The notes: generated from the sequence alone by a model not told the origin. Counted from the stretch's first letter, positions 1 to 9,364 are shown. The stretch is 16,749 nt of DNA from Agrobacterium fabrum (GCA_003241215.1 QFOL01000054.1:1-16749), one strand, 5' to 3'. Translations and numbers: made by a program.

Positions 1-34
1 AAGATGAATAACCGGAATTGAAACCTGTCATGCC

Positions 35-799
35 ATGCAAAAGCGCGCGGATCAGTTGCTCGTTGTCGAAGAGCTGCGTGAAAGGCTGGAAAGGATCGGC
101 AACGGCCCTCATCGCCTGCACGAGACCTTGCCTTTCGGCGTGGATGCCATCGACCATCACTTGCCGGGAGGCGGGCTGAAGCTCGGTTGCCTGCATGAGG
201 TGAGCGGCGGCGGCAATGGCGCTGCCGATGGCGCGGCGGCCGCCCTTTTTGCGGCCGGTGTGGCAGCAAGGCTTTCCGGCAAGGTTTTATGGTGCGTCAC
301 CCGGCGGGATCTGTTCATGCCGGGGCTGACGCAGGCCGGCCTGTCGCAGAACCGGCTCATCATCGTTGAATGCCGCGATGAGAAAGGCGTGCTCGACTGT
401 TTCGAGGAGGGACTGCGCTGCAATGGTTTCGGCGCGGTGATGGGTGAGGTGGCGAAACTGCCGATGAACGCCTCGCGGCGGCTGCAACTGGCAGCGGAAA
501 CCTCCGGTGTGACCGGCATCACCATCCGTCGCTTCCGGCGTCCGGCCGATGCGGCGCTGTTCGGCGAGCCGACGGCGGCGGTGAGCCGCTGGCGCATCTC
601 CGTCCGGCCCTCTTCTCCCTTGCCGGTGCCGGGGGTGGGCAGGCCGCGCTGGTTCCTGGAACTTTTGCGATGTCGCGGCGGCGAAAGTGCCGAATTTGAA
701 GTGGAAGCCTGTGATGCAAAGGGTCGTCTCGCTCTACCTGCCGACATGGCCGACGGATCGTTTCCGGCGTCTTTCGGGCAAGAACGCGCCGCCGGTTGA
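35..799 (+). CDS. imuA: ImuA, RecA-like mutagenesis accessory protein
   Basis: First gene of the imuA-imuB-dnaE2 mutagenesis cassette, 254 aa, the usual length for the family. ImuA is distantly RecA/SulA-like; it is needed with ImuB for DnaE2-dependent translesion synthesis after DNA damage, acting in the cytoplasm at stalled replication forks. The N-terminal third carries the family pattern 'LPFGVDAIDHHLPGGGLKLG' followed by a Gly/Ala-rich stretch in the place of a P-loop; no clean GxxxxGKS/T is visible, so ATP binding is not assured. The start is the first ATG after an in-frame TGA at 5-7; only 34 bases precede it, so promoter and RBS cannot be judged. The 3' end overlaps imuB. The identity rests mostly on context plus this N-terminal pattern. 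In related bacteria the cassette is under LexA control; that is established for the family and not visible here. Confidence 0.88.
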   Translation: MQKRADQLLVVEELRERLERIGNGPHRLHETLPFGVDAIDHHLPGGGLKLGCLHEVSGGGNGAADGAAAALFAAGVAARLSGKVLWCVTRRDLFMPGLTQAGLSQNRLIIVECRDEKGVLDCFEEGLRCNGFGAVMGEVAKLPMNASRRLQLAAETSGVTGITIRRFRRPADAALFGEPTAAVSRWRISVRPSSPLPVPGVGRPRWFLELLRCRGGESAEFEVEACDAKGRLALPADMADGSFPASFGQERAAG

Positions 800-2231
800 A
801 AAGCCGCTGGTCATGATCGGCCGCCAGGGCAGCCGCCGGCTGGTGCTGGCGCTCGACAGGGCGGCAAAGGCAGCGGGCATCCGCCTCGGCACGCCGGTCA
901 GCAAGGCGCAGGCGCTGGTGCCGGGTCTTATCGTTGAAAATCTGGATGCGGCTGGTGATGCCCGCGCCCTGCAGCAACTGGCCTTTCATTTCTTGCGCAT
1001 CTATGCCCCGATCGTCGCCGCCGATGCGCCGGACGGGCTGGTGCTGGACACGGCGGGGGCGGACCATCTGCACGGCAATGAGGCGCTGATGCTGAGCGGC
1101 ATGGTGAACCGCCTGCATGCCGCAGGCTTTGCCGCCCGCGCCGCCATTGCGGATAGCTGGGGCGCGGCTCATGCGCTGGCCCGCTTTGGCCGTGAGGAAA
1201 TCAGCATCGTGCCACCGGGCGGGCAGCGGGTGGCGGTTAGCGGCTTGCCATTGGCCGCGCTCAGGCTGGAAGAGCGTATTGTTTCCGGGCTGAAGGTGCT
1301 CGGTTTCCGCAGCATCGGCGAGCTGGCCGATGCCCCGCGTGCGCCGCTGACCCTGCGCTTCGGCCCCGAACTCGTCCGCCGTCTTTCCCAGGCTTCCGGA
1401 GAAATCGGCGAACCCATTGAACCGGTGCGCGTGGCCGAGCTGGTGGAGGTGCGCCGCGCCTTTCCCGAGCCGATTGCGGCGGCGGAAACGATTGCCCGTT
1501 ATACGCAGAAGCTGGTTGCGGAGCTTTGTGTCGCGCTGGAAAAGCGCGGCCTCGGCGCCCGACGTGTCGATCTGGTGCTGCACCGGGTGGATAGCGGCCT
1601 GCAGGCGGTACGCGCAGGCACCTCCAGACCGGTGCGCGATGTCAGGCAGCTTGTCCGGCTTCTGACAGACCGTATCGATACCATCGATCCGGGTTTCGGC
1701 ATCGAAATGATGGTGCTGACCGCCACCCATGCCGAACCGCTTGTCGCCGCGCAGGCCCGTTCCTCGCTTCTGGAGGAGGGACGTGCGGACATCGCCGATA
1801 CGGTCGATGTCATCCTCAATCGCGGCCACAGGGTCTATCGTTATGCGGCGGTGGCAAGCGATGTGCCGGAACGCTCCCTTGCCCCCGTTGCGGCGCTTGC
1901 GCCTGAGGATAGGCTCGGCTGGCCCGGCCACTGGCCGCGCCCGGTCAGGCTTTTTGCAAGGCCGGAACCCATCGAGACGCTGGCGCTGTTGCCGGACCAT
2001 CCGCCGCGTTATTTCCTCTGGAAAGGCGTGCGCCATAATGTGCGGCGCGCCGACGGGCCGGAGCGGGTGTTCGGTGAATGGTGGAAACGCGACCGGGAAA
2101 AGGCCGCCGTGCGCGATTATTTCACGGTGGAAAATGAAAGCGGCGAGCGCTTCTGGATTTTCCGCTCCGGTGACGGCGAACATGCCGAGACCGGCTCGCA
2201 GGGCTGGTTCATCCATGGGGTTTTCGCATGA
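714..2231 (+). CDS. imuB: ImuB, catalytically dead Y-family polymerase homologue
   Basis: 505 aa from the ATG at 714. ImuB is an adaptor: it resembles Y-family polymerases but does no synthesis, and links DnaE2 and ImuA to the beta clamp. The N-terminus ([17 protein letters not shown]) replaces the usual DxDxFFA catalytic strand, with no Asp. The second catalytic S-x-D-E pair is L111-D112-T113, so the Glu is lost too. A little-finger-like region follows (about 230-340), then a possible degenerate clamp motif starting at Q347 (QARSSLL). The C-terminal ImuB-type domain is rich in aromatics ([10 protein letters not shown] ... RYFLWKG ... GEWWKRD ... WFIHGVFA). The ATG at 714 is preferred over an in-frame GTG at 687 because GGAAG lies 6 nt upstream of it and family members begin at this Val-Val-Ser-Leu strand; the GTG has no clear RBS. 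It overlaps imuA by 86 nt and dnaE2 by 4 nt. Confidence 0.93.
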   Translation: MQRVVSLYLPTWPTDRFRRLSGKNAPPVEKPLVMIGRQGSRRLVLALDRAAKAAGIRLGTPVSKAQALVPGLIVENLDAAGDARALQQLAFHFLRIYAPIVAADAPDGLVLDTAGADHLHGNEALMLSGMVNRLHAAGFAARAAIADSWGAAHALARFGREEISIVPPGGQRVAVSGLPLAALRLEERIVSGLKVLGFRSIGELADAPRAPLTLRFGPELVRRLSQASGEIGEPIEPVRVAELVEVRRAFPEPIAAAETIARYTQKLVAELCVALEKRGLGARRVDLVLHRVDSGLQAVRAGTSRPVRDVRQLVRLLTDRIDTIDPGFGIEMMVLTATHAEPLVAAQARSSLLEEGRADIADTVDVILNRGHRVYRYAAVASDVPERSLAPVAALAPEDRLGWPGHWPRPVRLFARPEPIETLALLPDHPPRYFLWKGVRHNVRRADGPERVFGEWWKRDREKAAVRDYFTVENESGERFWIFRSGDGEHAETGSQGWFIHGVFA

Positions 2232-5200
2232 ATACGCCGCTTTACGCCGAACTTCAGGTGACCACGCATTTCTCCTTCCTGCGCGGTGCAAGCTCCTGTG
2301 AGGAGCTGTTCGAACAGGCCAAAAATCTCGGCATCGAGACGCTGGGCATCGTGGATCGCAACAGCCTTGCGGGCATTCCCCGCGCTTACGAAGCCGCCAA
2401 TAATCATGGCATCCGCCTCGTCATCGGCTGCCGGCTCGATCTGGACGATGATATCTCCGTGCTAACCTATCCCATGGATCGCCAGGCCTACGGCCGGCTT
2501 TGCCGGCTGCTTTCCGTTGGCAAAAAAAGGGGTGGCAAGGGCAAATGCCGGCTGACATGGGATGACCTCGTCACCTATGGCGAAGGCCTGATCGTGGTGC
2601 TGCTCGCCGATCTCGCCGACGATCTCTGCGCGCTTCGCCTGCGCCGGCTGAAGACAGCCTTTGCGGACCGGGCCTATATGGCGCTCAGCCTTAGAAGACG
2701 GCCCAATGACCAGATGCGGCTTTTCGAATTGTCGAACATGGCGGAAGCGGCTGGTGTACCGACCGTGGTGACCAATGACGTGCTGTTTCATGTGCCCGAG
2801 CGGCGCATGCTGCAGGATGTCGTCACCTGCATCAGGCACAATTGCACCATCGACGAGGCGGGTTTCCGGCGCGAACGCCATGCCGACCGCTATATGAAGC
2901 CGCCGCAGGAAATGCACCGGCTGTTTGCCCGTTACCCCGAGGCGCTCTCCCGCAGTCTTGAAATCGCGAAGCGCTGCAAATTTTCGCTGAAGGAACTGGT
3001 CTATCAATATCCCGAGGAGCGCAGCCTGCCGGGGTTGACGGCGCAGCAGGCGCTGGAAAAGATGGTCTGGGAAGCGGTGCCGGGGCGTTATCCGGATGGC
3101 GTGCCGGAAAAGGTGGAAAAGGCGCTGCATCACGAGTTGGGCCTGATCGGCAGGCTGGAATATGCGCCCTATTTCCTGACGGTGAATGCCATCGTCCAAT
3201 TTGCGCGGGGGGAGGATATTCTCTGTCAGGGACGTGGCTCGGCGGCCAATTCTGTGGTGTGTTATGTGCTCGGCATCACCGCCATCGATCCCGTCAAGGT
3301 CGATCTCCTGTTTGAACGTTTCGTCTCCGAAGAACGGCGCGAACCGCCTGACATCGACGTGGATTTCGAACATCAGCGGCGTGAGGAGGTTATCCAGTGG
3401 GTCTATGACACCTATGGCCGTGACAAGGCCGCGCTGTGTTCGGTCGTCACCCGTTATCGCGGGCGCGGGGCGCTGCGCGATGTCGGCAAGGTTCTGGGCC
3501 TGCCCGAAGATTTGACAAAACTCCTCTCGTCGCAGGTTTGGCGCTGGAGCGAGGGTGTGGATGAGAAGCAGGTCAAGGAACTCAACCTCAATATGGAGGA
3601 CCGCCGCCTGAAGCTTGCCTTTGAACTTGCCAATCAGCTTGTCGGCACACCGCGCCACCACAGCCAGCATCCGGGTGGGTTCGTTTTGACCCATGACCGA
3701 CTGGACGAGTTGGTGCCGATCGAACCTGCTGCCATGGACAAACGGCAGATCATCGAATGGGACAAGGATGATGTCGATATCATGAAGTTCATGAAGATGG
3801 ATTGTCTGGCGCTCGGCATGCTGTCCTGCATGAAACGCGGTTTCAACATGCTGGAGGAGCGGACAGGCAAGAAATTCGATCTCGCCACCGTGCCGCCGGA
3901 TGACGACCCCACCTATTTGATGATTCAGAAAGCCGATACTCTGGGTACTTTCCAGATCGAAAGCCGGGCGCAGATGTCGATGCTACCGCGCCTAAAGCCC
4001 GAAAAATTCTATGATCTCGTCATTCAGGTTGCCATCGTTCGCCCAGGCCCTATTCAGGGGGATATGGTGCACCCCTATCTGCGTCGGCGCGATGGAAAAG
4101 AAAAAGAGGACTATCCGAAACCGGAGCTTAAAAATGTGCTGGGCAAAACGCTGGGCGTGCCGCTGTTTCAGGAGCAGGCCATGCGCGTCGCTATCGAATG
4201 CGCCGGTTTCTCCCCCGGTAAGGCGGATCAGTTGCGCCGCGCCATGGCCACCTTCAAGAATGTCGGCACCATCTCCAAATTCAGACAGGATTTGATCGAT
4301 GGCATGGTGGAGCGCGGTTATGAGCAAGAATTCGCCGAACGTATCTTCAAACAGCTCGAAGGTTTCGGCAGCTATGGTTTCCCCGAAAGCCATGCGGCCT
4401 CCTTCGCGCTGATCGCCTATGCCTCCTCATGGCTGAAGTGCCATCATCCCGATATTTTCTGCACGGCGCTTCTCAACTCGCAGCCCATGGGGTTTTACGC
4501 CCCGGCGCAGATCGTGCGTGATGCGCGTGACCATGGCGTGGAGGTGCGCCCGGTCTGCGTCAATAACAGCCGCTTCGATTGCACGCTAGAACCGACGGGT
4601 GAAAAGGATGCGAAGGGAGGGGAACGTTATGCCGTGCGGCTCGGTATGCGTCTGGTGAAGGGGCTTTCCAACAATCATGCTGCCGATATCGTCGCCGGAC
4701 GGCAGGACCGGGTGTTTGCCTCGGTGGATGATCTCTGGCGAAGGGCGGGCGTTCCCACCGCAGCCCTCGTCTGTCTGGCCGAAGCCGATGCCTTTCTACC
4801 GTCGCTTCGCCTTGCCAGACGCGAGGCGCTTTGGGCCATCAAGGCCTTGCGGGATGAGCCGCTGCCGCTTTTCGCCGCCGCCGCCAGCCGGGAAAACGCC
4901 GTGGTGGACGAACTTCAGGAACCCGCCGTCGCGCTCCGGCCCATGACTGACGGTGGTGAGGTGGTGCAGGATTACGGCCATGTGGGGCTGACGCTGCGCG
5001 AGCATCCCATGACCTTCCTGCGGCGCGATCTTTCCCGCCGCCGCATTGTCACCTGTGCTGAGGCGGTGCGTGTGCGGGATGGCACATGGCTGGAAACGGC
5101 GGGTCTGGTGCTGGTGCGCCAGCGCCCCGGCTCGGCAAAGGGCGTGATTTTCATGACGCTGGAGGATGAGACGGGTATCGCCAATGCGGTACTATGGGTG

Positions 5201-5503
5201 AAAACCTTCGAAAAATACCGGCGCGTGGTGCTGTCTGCCGGCATGGTCGGCATTTATGGCAAAATCCAGCGGGAAGGCGAGGTGGTGCATCTGGTTGCCC
5301 ACCGGTTGACCGATCTGTCAGAGGCGCTGGCAAGCGTGGGTGAGCGCAACCGTGCCTTTCCCCTGCCGCACGGGCGCGGCGATGAGTTTCACCATGGTAT
5401 TCCGCCGGAAGATCATCGCGCTATTAGGAAACACCCGCCGGCTACGGTCGATGATGACGATCAGGTGGAGCGGATAAAGGTCATTTCCCGCAATTTTCAT
5501 TGA
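2228..5503 (+). CDS. dnaE2: DnaE2, error-prone DNA polymerase III alpha subunit
   Basis: 1091 aa, in the normal range for DnaE2. A C-family polymerase that performs damage-tolerant, mutagenic synthesis together with ImuA and ImuB. Order of domains: PHP domain near the start ([17 protein letters not shown], residues 6-22, to about 210); palm with [17 protein letters not shown] (from 333) and the catalytic PDIDVDF (D375, D377, D379); the third palm Asp in [12 protein letters not shown] (D525); fingers and helix-hairpin-helix region (about 710-770, [21 protein letters not shown]); OB fold (about 950-1040, [20 protein letters not shown]). The C-terminus is the short DnaE2 type, without the tau-binding tail of replicative DnaE. 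The catalytic Asp residues are all present, so it should be active. The start ATG overlaps the imuB stop as ATGA, implying translational coupling. It ends 14 nt from the convergent methyltransferase, with no clear terminator between them. Confidence 0.96.
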   Translation: MNTPLYAELQVTTHFSFLRGASSCEELFEQAKNLGIETLGIVDRNSLAGIPRAYEAANNHGIRLVIGCRLDLDDDISVLTYPMDRQAYGRLCRLLSVGKKRGGKGKCRLTWDDLVTYGEGLIVVLLADLADDLCALRLRRLKTAFADRAYMALSLRRRPNDQMRLFELSNMAEAAGVPTVVTNDVLFHVPERRMLQDVVTCIRHNCTIDEAGFRRERHADRYMKPPQEMHRLFARYPEALSRSLEIAKRCKFSLKELVYQYPEERSLPGLTAQQALEKMVWEAVPGRYPDGVPEKVEKALHHELGLIGRLEYAPYFLTVNAIVQFARGEDILCQGRGSAANSVVCYVLGITAIDPVKVDLLFERFVSEERREPPDIDVDFEHQRREEVIQWVYDTYGRDKAALCSVVTRYRGRGALRDVGKVLGLPEDLTKLLSSQVWRWSEGVDEKQVKELNLNMEDRRLKLAFELANQLVGTPRHHSQHPGGFVLTHDRLDELVPIEPAAMDKRQIIEWDKDDVDIMKFMKMDCLALGMLSCMKRGFNMLEERTGKKFDLATVPPDDDPTYLMIQKADTLGTFQIESRAQMSMLPRLKPEKFYDLVIQVAIVRPGPIQGDMVHPYLRRRDGKEKEDYPKPELKNVLGKTLGVPLFQEQAMRVAIECAGFSPGKADQLRRAMATFKNVGTISKFRQDLIDGMVERGYEQEFAERIFKQLEGFGSYGFPESHAASFALIAYASSWLKCHHPDIFCTALLNSQPMGFYAPAQIVRDARDHGVEVRPVCVNNSRFDCTLEPTGEKDAKGGERYAVRLGMRLVKGLSNNHAADIVAGRQDRVFASVDDLWRRAGVPTAALVCLAEADAFLPSLRLARREALWAIKALRDEPLPLFAAAASRENAVVDELQEPAVALRPMTDGGEVVQDYGHVGLTLREHPMTFLRRDLSRRRIVTCAEAVRVRDGTWLETAGLVLVRQRPGSAKGVIFMTLEDETGIANAVLWVKTFEKYRRVVLSAGMVGIYGKIQREGEVVHLVAHRLTDLSEALASVGERNRAFPLPHGRGDEFHHGIPPEDHRAIRKHPPATVDDDDQVERIKVISRNFH

Positions 5504-5517
5504 AAAGGCGGTTCAAA

Positions 5518-6156
5518 TTATCTTTTTCGCGCCACGATATAAGGCCGCTTGTCATTGCCCTTTGTCGCGTGGAATTCCGTGGCCAGAATGTCGAAGCCTC
5601 CGGCTGTTATATGCCGGCTCAAATCGGTGGCGGTGAAGATGCCGGCATAGGGCGCCTTGCCGATTGCGCGCATGGCCGGCAACACAAGGCGGATGAGTGG
5701 GTTCATATCGCCGACGCAGGGTGTCTTGGTGATGAGAAGCCCCTGCGCGGCGAGCAGGGAATGGATGCGCTGCAATGTACCGGGCAGATCGCGGACCAGA
5801 TGAAGGTAATTGAAACCCAGAACCGCGTTAAACTGTGCGGGGTCGGGCACAAGCGTTTCCACGGTCGCAATGCTGAAAACGAGGTTGGTGAGAGAGCCGG
5901 CGGCGTGTTTTCTCTCCTCGGCAATCGCAATCATGTCGGCGGAAATATCCGTCGCAAGATAGTTTTTGACACCGCATGCCAGCCGGATTGCCGTTGTCCC
6001 CGTGCCGCAGCCCAGTTCCAATACCCTGTCATCCGGTTTCAGCAGGGCGAGGGTCCGTTCCAGCGTGCGCGCATATCCGGTTTCATCCGAAATCCTGCCC
6101 CCGGCATATTTTCGGGCAGTCCGGTTCCAGAAACGGGCGTCGTCGGCAATGCTCAT
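5518..6156 (-). CDS. Class I SAM-dependent methyltransferase, substrate unknown
   Basis: 212 aa from the ATG at 6156. A Rossmann-fold S-adenosylmethionine methyltransferase: motif I is VLELGCGTG (residues 45-53), and D70 in ATDIS is the usual acidic residue ending strand beta2. A post-I region (FNAVLGFNYLHLVRDLP) matches the motif IV/V area. An upstream in-frame TTG (6192) would add 12 residues, but GGGGAG lies 8 nt before the 6156 ATG and MSIADDARFWNRTARKYA is a typical UbiE/Methyltransf_11-like beginning, so the shorter form is chosen. There is no signal peptide or membrane segment, so it should be cytoplasmic. The substrate cannot be told. The neighbours give no help: dnaE2 is convergent, and the upstream AraC-type gene runs in the same direction with 83 nt between, so co-transcription with it is possible. 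Confidence 0.85.
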   Translation of the reverse strand: MSIADDARFWNRTARKYAGGRISDETGYARTLERTLALLKPDDRVLELGCGTGTTAIRLACGVKNYLATDISADMIAIAEERKHAAGSLTNLVFSIATVETLVPDPAQFNAVLGFNYLHLVRDLPGTLQRIHSLLAAQGLLITKTPCVGDMNPLIRLVLPAMRAIGKAPYAGIFTATDLSRHITAGGFDILATEFHATKGNDKRPYIVARKR

Positions 6157-6239
6157 GGTGGATGCTCCCCGAACCGCGCGCTTTCGCGTCAAGCGGATCT
6201 GATTTCACCCCGTATCCATATCCGTTTTACTTGAAGCTT

Positions 6240-7178
6240 TTAAGCCGCATCCTCCAGCCCGGCCGTGTCCTTCCTGCGGAACTGGCTGGGCGGCGCGCCG
6301 ATCACCCGTTTGAAGGCGCGGCTGAAGGAAGCCTCGGAATCGTAACCGAGCTTCTCCGCCGCCAGCGTCACACGCATGCCTTCGCGCAGCCACAGCCGCG
6401 CCTGATGCATGCGCACGCGCACCACATAACGGGCCGGGCTTTCGCCCACTATGCGGGTAAAACGTTCCGCGAAACTGGAGCGGGATGCGCCCATAAGTGA
6501 GGCAAGCTCCTCCACGCTCCAGTCCTTTTCGGGATTGAGGTGGATGGCGGCCAGCACCCGCCCGAGTTCGGGATTGCGCACGGCGGCCAGCCAGCCGCTG
6601 GAATCGCCGCAGCCATATTCCACCCATGTGCGGATCAAGGTCGCGGTCAGCACATCGGCAAGCCGTGCCAGAATGCCGCCCGCGCCGACGCGGTTCAGTT
6701 CCACCTCGCGCGTCATGGCTTCCAGCAGATGGGGGATAGCCGGGTCGCTTTTGGCCAGATCGCTGGTCAGCATCACATCCGGCATCAGCTGCAGCAGCGG
6801 GTGCAGATTGTCCATGTTGAAACGCATCGAGGCGGTGAAGGCGACGGTATCGCCGCCGGCGCTCGCACATTCCATGTCGAAGATGCCCTGGCAGACTTCC
6901 TTCTTGCCGAACCGGTCGAAGAGGGCGGGCTTCACATCCTCGCCGCTGCCCAGCACATGGGCGTGGCCGCGCGGCAGAAGCACGGCGTCACCGCAGGTCA
7001 GCGTCAGCCATTCCCCGGAAGGTTTTCGCAATTTCACCTGGCCGACGCCGATGAAATGAAACCGTGCGGCCTCCTGCTCGGGAAAGGCCGTCGCCCAGGG
7101 TGTGGCCATGCGGCAGCGGCCATATTCGACACCATCGAGCCTCAGGCCACGCAACATTTCCGTCAGGGCATCATTCAT
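6240..7178 (-). CDS. AraC-family transcriptional regulator with Cupin_6-type sensor domain
   Basis: 312 aa. The N-terminal domain (about 10-190) looks like the AraC-associated Cupin_6 family: FHFIGVGQVKLRKPSGEW, then GDAVLLPRGHAHVLGS (63-78). The C-terminal domain (about 200-308) is a double helix-turn-helix of the AraC/XylS type: WSVEELASLMGASRSSFAERF is the first HTH, and LAAEKLGYDSEASFSRAFKR followed by GAPPSQFRR is the conserved second HTH and tail. The ATG at 7178 has GAGAA a few bases upstream. It is divergent from the MFS permease with 182 bp between the starts, a common arrangement in which this regulator type controls its neighbour, often in response to a small xenobiotic or aldehyde-like compound. 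Control of the permease is inference from position; the inducer is unknown. Confidence 0.93.
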   Translation of the reverse strand: MNDALTEMLRGLRLDGVEYGRCRMATPWATAFPEQEAARFHFIGVGQVKLRKPSGEWLTLTCGDAVLLPRGHAHVLGSGEDVKPALFDRFGKKEVCQGIFDMECASAGGDTVAFTASMRFNMDNLHPLLQLMPDVMLTSDLAKSDPAIPHLLEAMTREVELNRVGAGGILARLADVLTATLIRTWVEYGCGDSSGWLAAVRNPELGRVLAAIHLNPEKDWSVEELASLMGASRSSFAERFTRIVGESPARYVVRVRMHQARLWLREGMRVTLAAEKLGYDSEASFSRAFKRVIGAPPSQFRRKDTAGLEDAA

Positions 7179-7360
7179 GGCGTTCTCGCAAATTCGGAGT
7201 TTTAGTTAAGGAATACGGATTTTTTAGCATGGAAACGCCGGTCTGTCACGCATAGCTTACCTGCATCGATTTGCGGTTGCTGAACCGGGCTCCCACCGGT
7301 TTCACCACTTCGCCTTTCCGTTTCAGGACGCATTCCGGGAATGCGTATCAGGAGATTTTC
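7179..7360. promoter_or_regulatory. Divergent AraC/MFS promoter region
   Basis: 182-bp region between two divergent starts, so it must hold both promoters. Visible: an A/T-rich stretch near the AraC side (7200-7228, including a run of six T), an imperfect inverted repeat TGAACCGG...CCGGTTTCA (7281-7304), and a perfect palindrome at 7328-7346. AGGAG (7350-7354) is the MFS ribosome binding site. No -35/-10 pair could be assigned with confidence on either strand. Confidence 0.55.
7328..7346. promoter_or_regulatory. Perfect 19-bp palindrome upstream of the MFS gene (candidate operator)
   Basis: ACGCATTCC-G-GGAATGCGT: nine-base arms around a single central G, ending 4 bases before the MFS Shine-Dalgarno sequence and 14 bases before its ATG. 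As DNA it could bind a dimeric repressor. As RNA a one-base loop cannot form, so the stem would be shorter. AraC-type proteins usually use direct repeats, so a palindrome here may point to a different regulator. Function is not shown. Confidence 0.45.
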
Positions 7361-8578
7361 ATGAACAACCGGACCATAAACGAACTTGAATATGTGCCGC
7401 ACAAGACAGAGCCGGATGCGAAATGGGCCGCCGTGGTTTCGCTTTCGCTCGGCGTCTTCGGGCTGGTAACGGCGGAGTTCCTGCCGGTCAGTCTTCTGAC
7501 GCCGCTTTCGGCCGATCTCGCCGTCAGCTCCGGCATTGCCGGCCAATCCATCACCGTCACGGCGCTGGTCGCGGCGGTGGCCGGCCCCGGCGTCGTCATC
7601 GGCACACGCAGTATCGACCGCCGCTGGACATTGCTCGGGCTGACTACGCTGCTGATCATTTCCAGCACGCTGGCCGCCTTCGCCAACGGTCTTTTCATGC
7701 TGTTTGCCTCACGCGTCCTGCTCGGCATCGGCCTTGGCGGTTTCTGGGCCATGTCAGCGGCGCTGGCGCTGAGGCTCGTGCCGCTTGAGAAGATGCCGCG
7801 CGCCATGGCCATCATCCTGACAGGGGTCTCGGTTGCCACCGTCTGTGCCGCACCGGTGGGTGCGTGGATCGGCGCGACGCTTGGCTGGCGGTCGGCCTTC
7901 GTCGTTGCGGGTGCGCTCGGTGTCATCGCACTTCTCGTGCAATTGCTCACCGTTCCGTCACTGCCGCCGGCGGGTGCTCCCGGTCTTTCCACCATGTTCC
8001 GCCTGTTGCAGCGGCCGCAGGTGCGGATCGGCCTTCTGACGACGCTATTCATCGTTGCGGGTCACTTTGCCGGTTTCACCTATGTCCGTCCGTTCCTGGA
8101 AGATGTGACGCTTCTTGGCGTCGAGGCGATTTCGCTCGTCCTTCTGGTCTATGGTGTCGGCGGCTTTTTCGGCAATCTCTTTGGCGGTTTTCTCTCCGAG
8201 AAAAACACGGCATGGGCCGTGACGTTCGCCGCGACTCTCATCGCGGCATCAGCCTCCGTTCTGGTCGTCGCGGGTGCGTCGCCCCTCGCTGCTGGCCTTG
8301 CCATCGCCTCCTGGGGTTTTGCTTTCGGTGCGCTTCCGGTCAGTGTGCAGAGTTTCATCACGCGGGCCGCTTCCGATGAGGCGGAAAGCGCCGGTGCGCT
8401 GCTGCTCACCACGTTCCAGATCGCCATTTCCAGCGGTGCGGTTCTGGGCGGCCTGCTGATCGACCTACAGGGGGCGACGATGGTTTTCGTCTTCGTGGCG
8501 GTTGCCGCCCTTCTCGGCGCATCGCTGATGGCGTCGCGCCGTGGCGTGGTGCCGCAGGTCGAGGCATCGCGGGGGTAA
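7361..8578 (+). CDS. MFS transporter, DHA1-type efflux permease
   Basis: 405 aa, the normal size for a 12-helix major facilitator of the DHA1 drug/sugar efflux group (YdhP/NepI/arabinose-efflux-like proteins). A hydrophilic N-terminal tail of about 20 residues is followed by helices starting at WAAVVSLSLGVFGLVTAEFLPVS; the TAEFLPV pattern in helix 1 is typical of this group. Between helices 4 and 5 are RVLLGIGLGGFWAMSAALAL and the LVPLEKMPRAMAI segment. A central loop (around VPSLPPAGAPGLS) separates two six-helix halves. The start ATG at 7361 has AGGAG 6 nt upstream; a longer in-frame form from 7271 lacks an RBS and encodes no family sequence. Inner-membrane proton-coupled export is expected; the substrate is unknown. 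Probably controlled by the divergent AraC-type gene. Confidence 0.92.
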   Translation: MNNRTINELEYVPHKTEPDAKWAAVVSLSLGVFGLVTAEFLPVSLLTPLSADLAVSSGIAGQSITVTALVAAVAGPGVVIGTRSIDRRWTLLGLTTLLIISSTLAAFANGLFMLFASRVLLGIGLGGFWAMSAALALRLVPLEKMPRAMAIILTGVSVATVCAAPVGAWIGATLGWRSAFVVAGALGVIALLVQLLTVPSLPPAGAPGLSTMFRLLQRPQVRIGLLTTLFIVAGHFAGFTYVRPFLEDVTLLGVEAISLVLLVYGVGGFFGNLFGGFLSEKNTAWAVTFAATLIAASASVLVVAGASPLAAGLAIASWGFAFGALPVSVQSFITRAASDEAESAGALLLTTFQIAISSGAVLGGLLIDLQGATMVFVFVAVAALLGASLMASRRGVVPQVEASRG

Positions 8579-8584
8579 TTGATT

Positions 8585-8615
8585 GAAGAAAACGGACCCG
8601 CATTCCTGCGGGTCC
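8585..8615 (-). terminator. Intrinsic terminator of the ytf-gntR operon
   Basis: Perfect 8-bp GC-rich stem GGACCCGC/GCGGGTCC (8594-8601 with 8608-8615) and a 6-nt loop. On the - strand it is followed by GTTTTCTTC, a usable U-tract, 9 bases after the gntR stop. On the + strand the following TACTCCTCCT is less U-rich, but the hairpin probably also ends MFS transcripts, 15 bases after that stop. Confidence 0.8.
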
Positions 8616-8624
8616 TACTCCTCC

Positions 8625-9359
8625 TCAAACCGTCTTGATTGCCTTCTGCGTCCGGTCTTTACCGACCTCGATCACGTGGCGCATGGCTTTTACCGCCGCA
8701 TCCGCGTCACGCGCTGCAATCGCATGCACGATACGCAGATGATTGGACGCGATTTCGGCGATGGTGCCGGGCGAAGCGGCAGGCGACGAGAGCTGGAAGG
8801 AAATGGCGAGCGCGGCTTCGATCAGCCCGCTTGCCGAGCGCATGAAGGGATTGCCGGACATATGCGCCACGGCAAGGTGGAATTCGAGATCGACCTTGGC
8901 GATGCTCTCAGGCGTGTGCTGCGGATTGTCGAATTTGGCGGCGATGACGTAAAGCGAAACGATATCGTCATTGGAGGCCTGCAGGGCCGCCGCCGCTGCC
9001 GCCGCTGGTTCCAGCGCCAGGCGGATCTCCGCCAGATGGGTGACGAATTCCTGGTCTATGCCGGCCTCGCAGCGCCAGCCGAGCACATCGGGATCGAAGA
9101 AGTTCCAGCTTGAGCGGTCGAGAACGCGAGTGCCCACCTTGGCCTTGGGCTCCACCAGCCGTTTGGCGGCCAGCGTCTTCATGGTTTCGCGCAGCACGGT
9201 GCGCGAGACGCCGAAGCGCATCGAAAGCTCCGCATCATTGGGCAACAGCGAGCCTTCCGCAATCCTGCCCGAGACGATGGCGCTGCCGAGTTCGGAGACC
9301 ACATGAGCGTGGCTGTTCCGGCGTTTTCGTCCGCTTATCGTCGTTTCGAGCAGCCCCAA
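8625..9359 (-). CDS. GntR-family regulator, FadR subfamily with FCD domain
   Basis: 244 aa from the TTG at 9359. An N-terminal winged HTH (about 15-80: VVSELGSAIVSGRI, ELSMRFGVSRTVLRETMKTL, VEPKAKVGTRVL) is followed by a helical FCD ligand-binding domain (about 105-240). Candidate metal and ligand residues are D157 and H161 (VDLEFHLAVAH), H207 (SNHLRIVH) and H228. The TTG at 9359 is preferred over an in-frame TTG at 9377 because a perfect GGAGG (9365-9369) stands 5 nt before it. Last gene of the ytfQRT-yjfF operon, 18 nt after the yjfF stop. FCD regulators of this type commonly sense sugar acids or related intermediates and repress in their absence. Two matching operators lie in the ytfQ-dehydratase intergenic region, so autoregulation and control of both directions is likely. 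The effector is not known. Confidence 0.92.
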   Translation of the reverse strand: MGLLETTISGRKRRNSHAHVVSELGSAIVSGRIAEGSLLPNDAELSMRFGVSRTVLRETMKTLAAKRLVEPKAKVGTRVLDRSSWNFFDPDVLGWRCEAGIDQEFVTHLAEIRLALEPAAAAAAALQASNDDIVSLYVIAAKFDNPQHTPESIAKVDLEFHLAVAHMSGNPFMRSASGLIEAALAISFQLSSPAASPGTIAEIASNHLRIVHAIAARDADAAVKAMRHVIEVGKDRTQKAIKTV

Positions 9360-9364
9360 GCAAG

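Noticed and set aside
1..34. Search for a LexA box before imuA
   Set aside because: Neither GTTC-N7-GTTC nor its complement is present in the 34 available bases; the promoter lies outside the window.
519..2291. 590-codon open frame antisense to imuB
   Set aside because: It is a GC-rich shadow of a well-supported gene, rich in Arg/His/Gln, with no recognisable domain.
6157..6239. TTGAC on the - strand (about 6189-6193) as a methyltransferase promoter
   Set aside because: It is too close to the ATG and no -10 is present at the right spacing.
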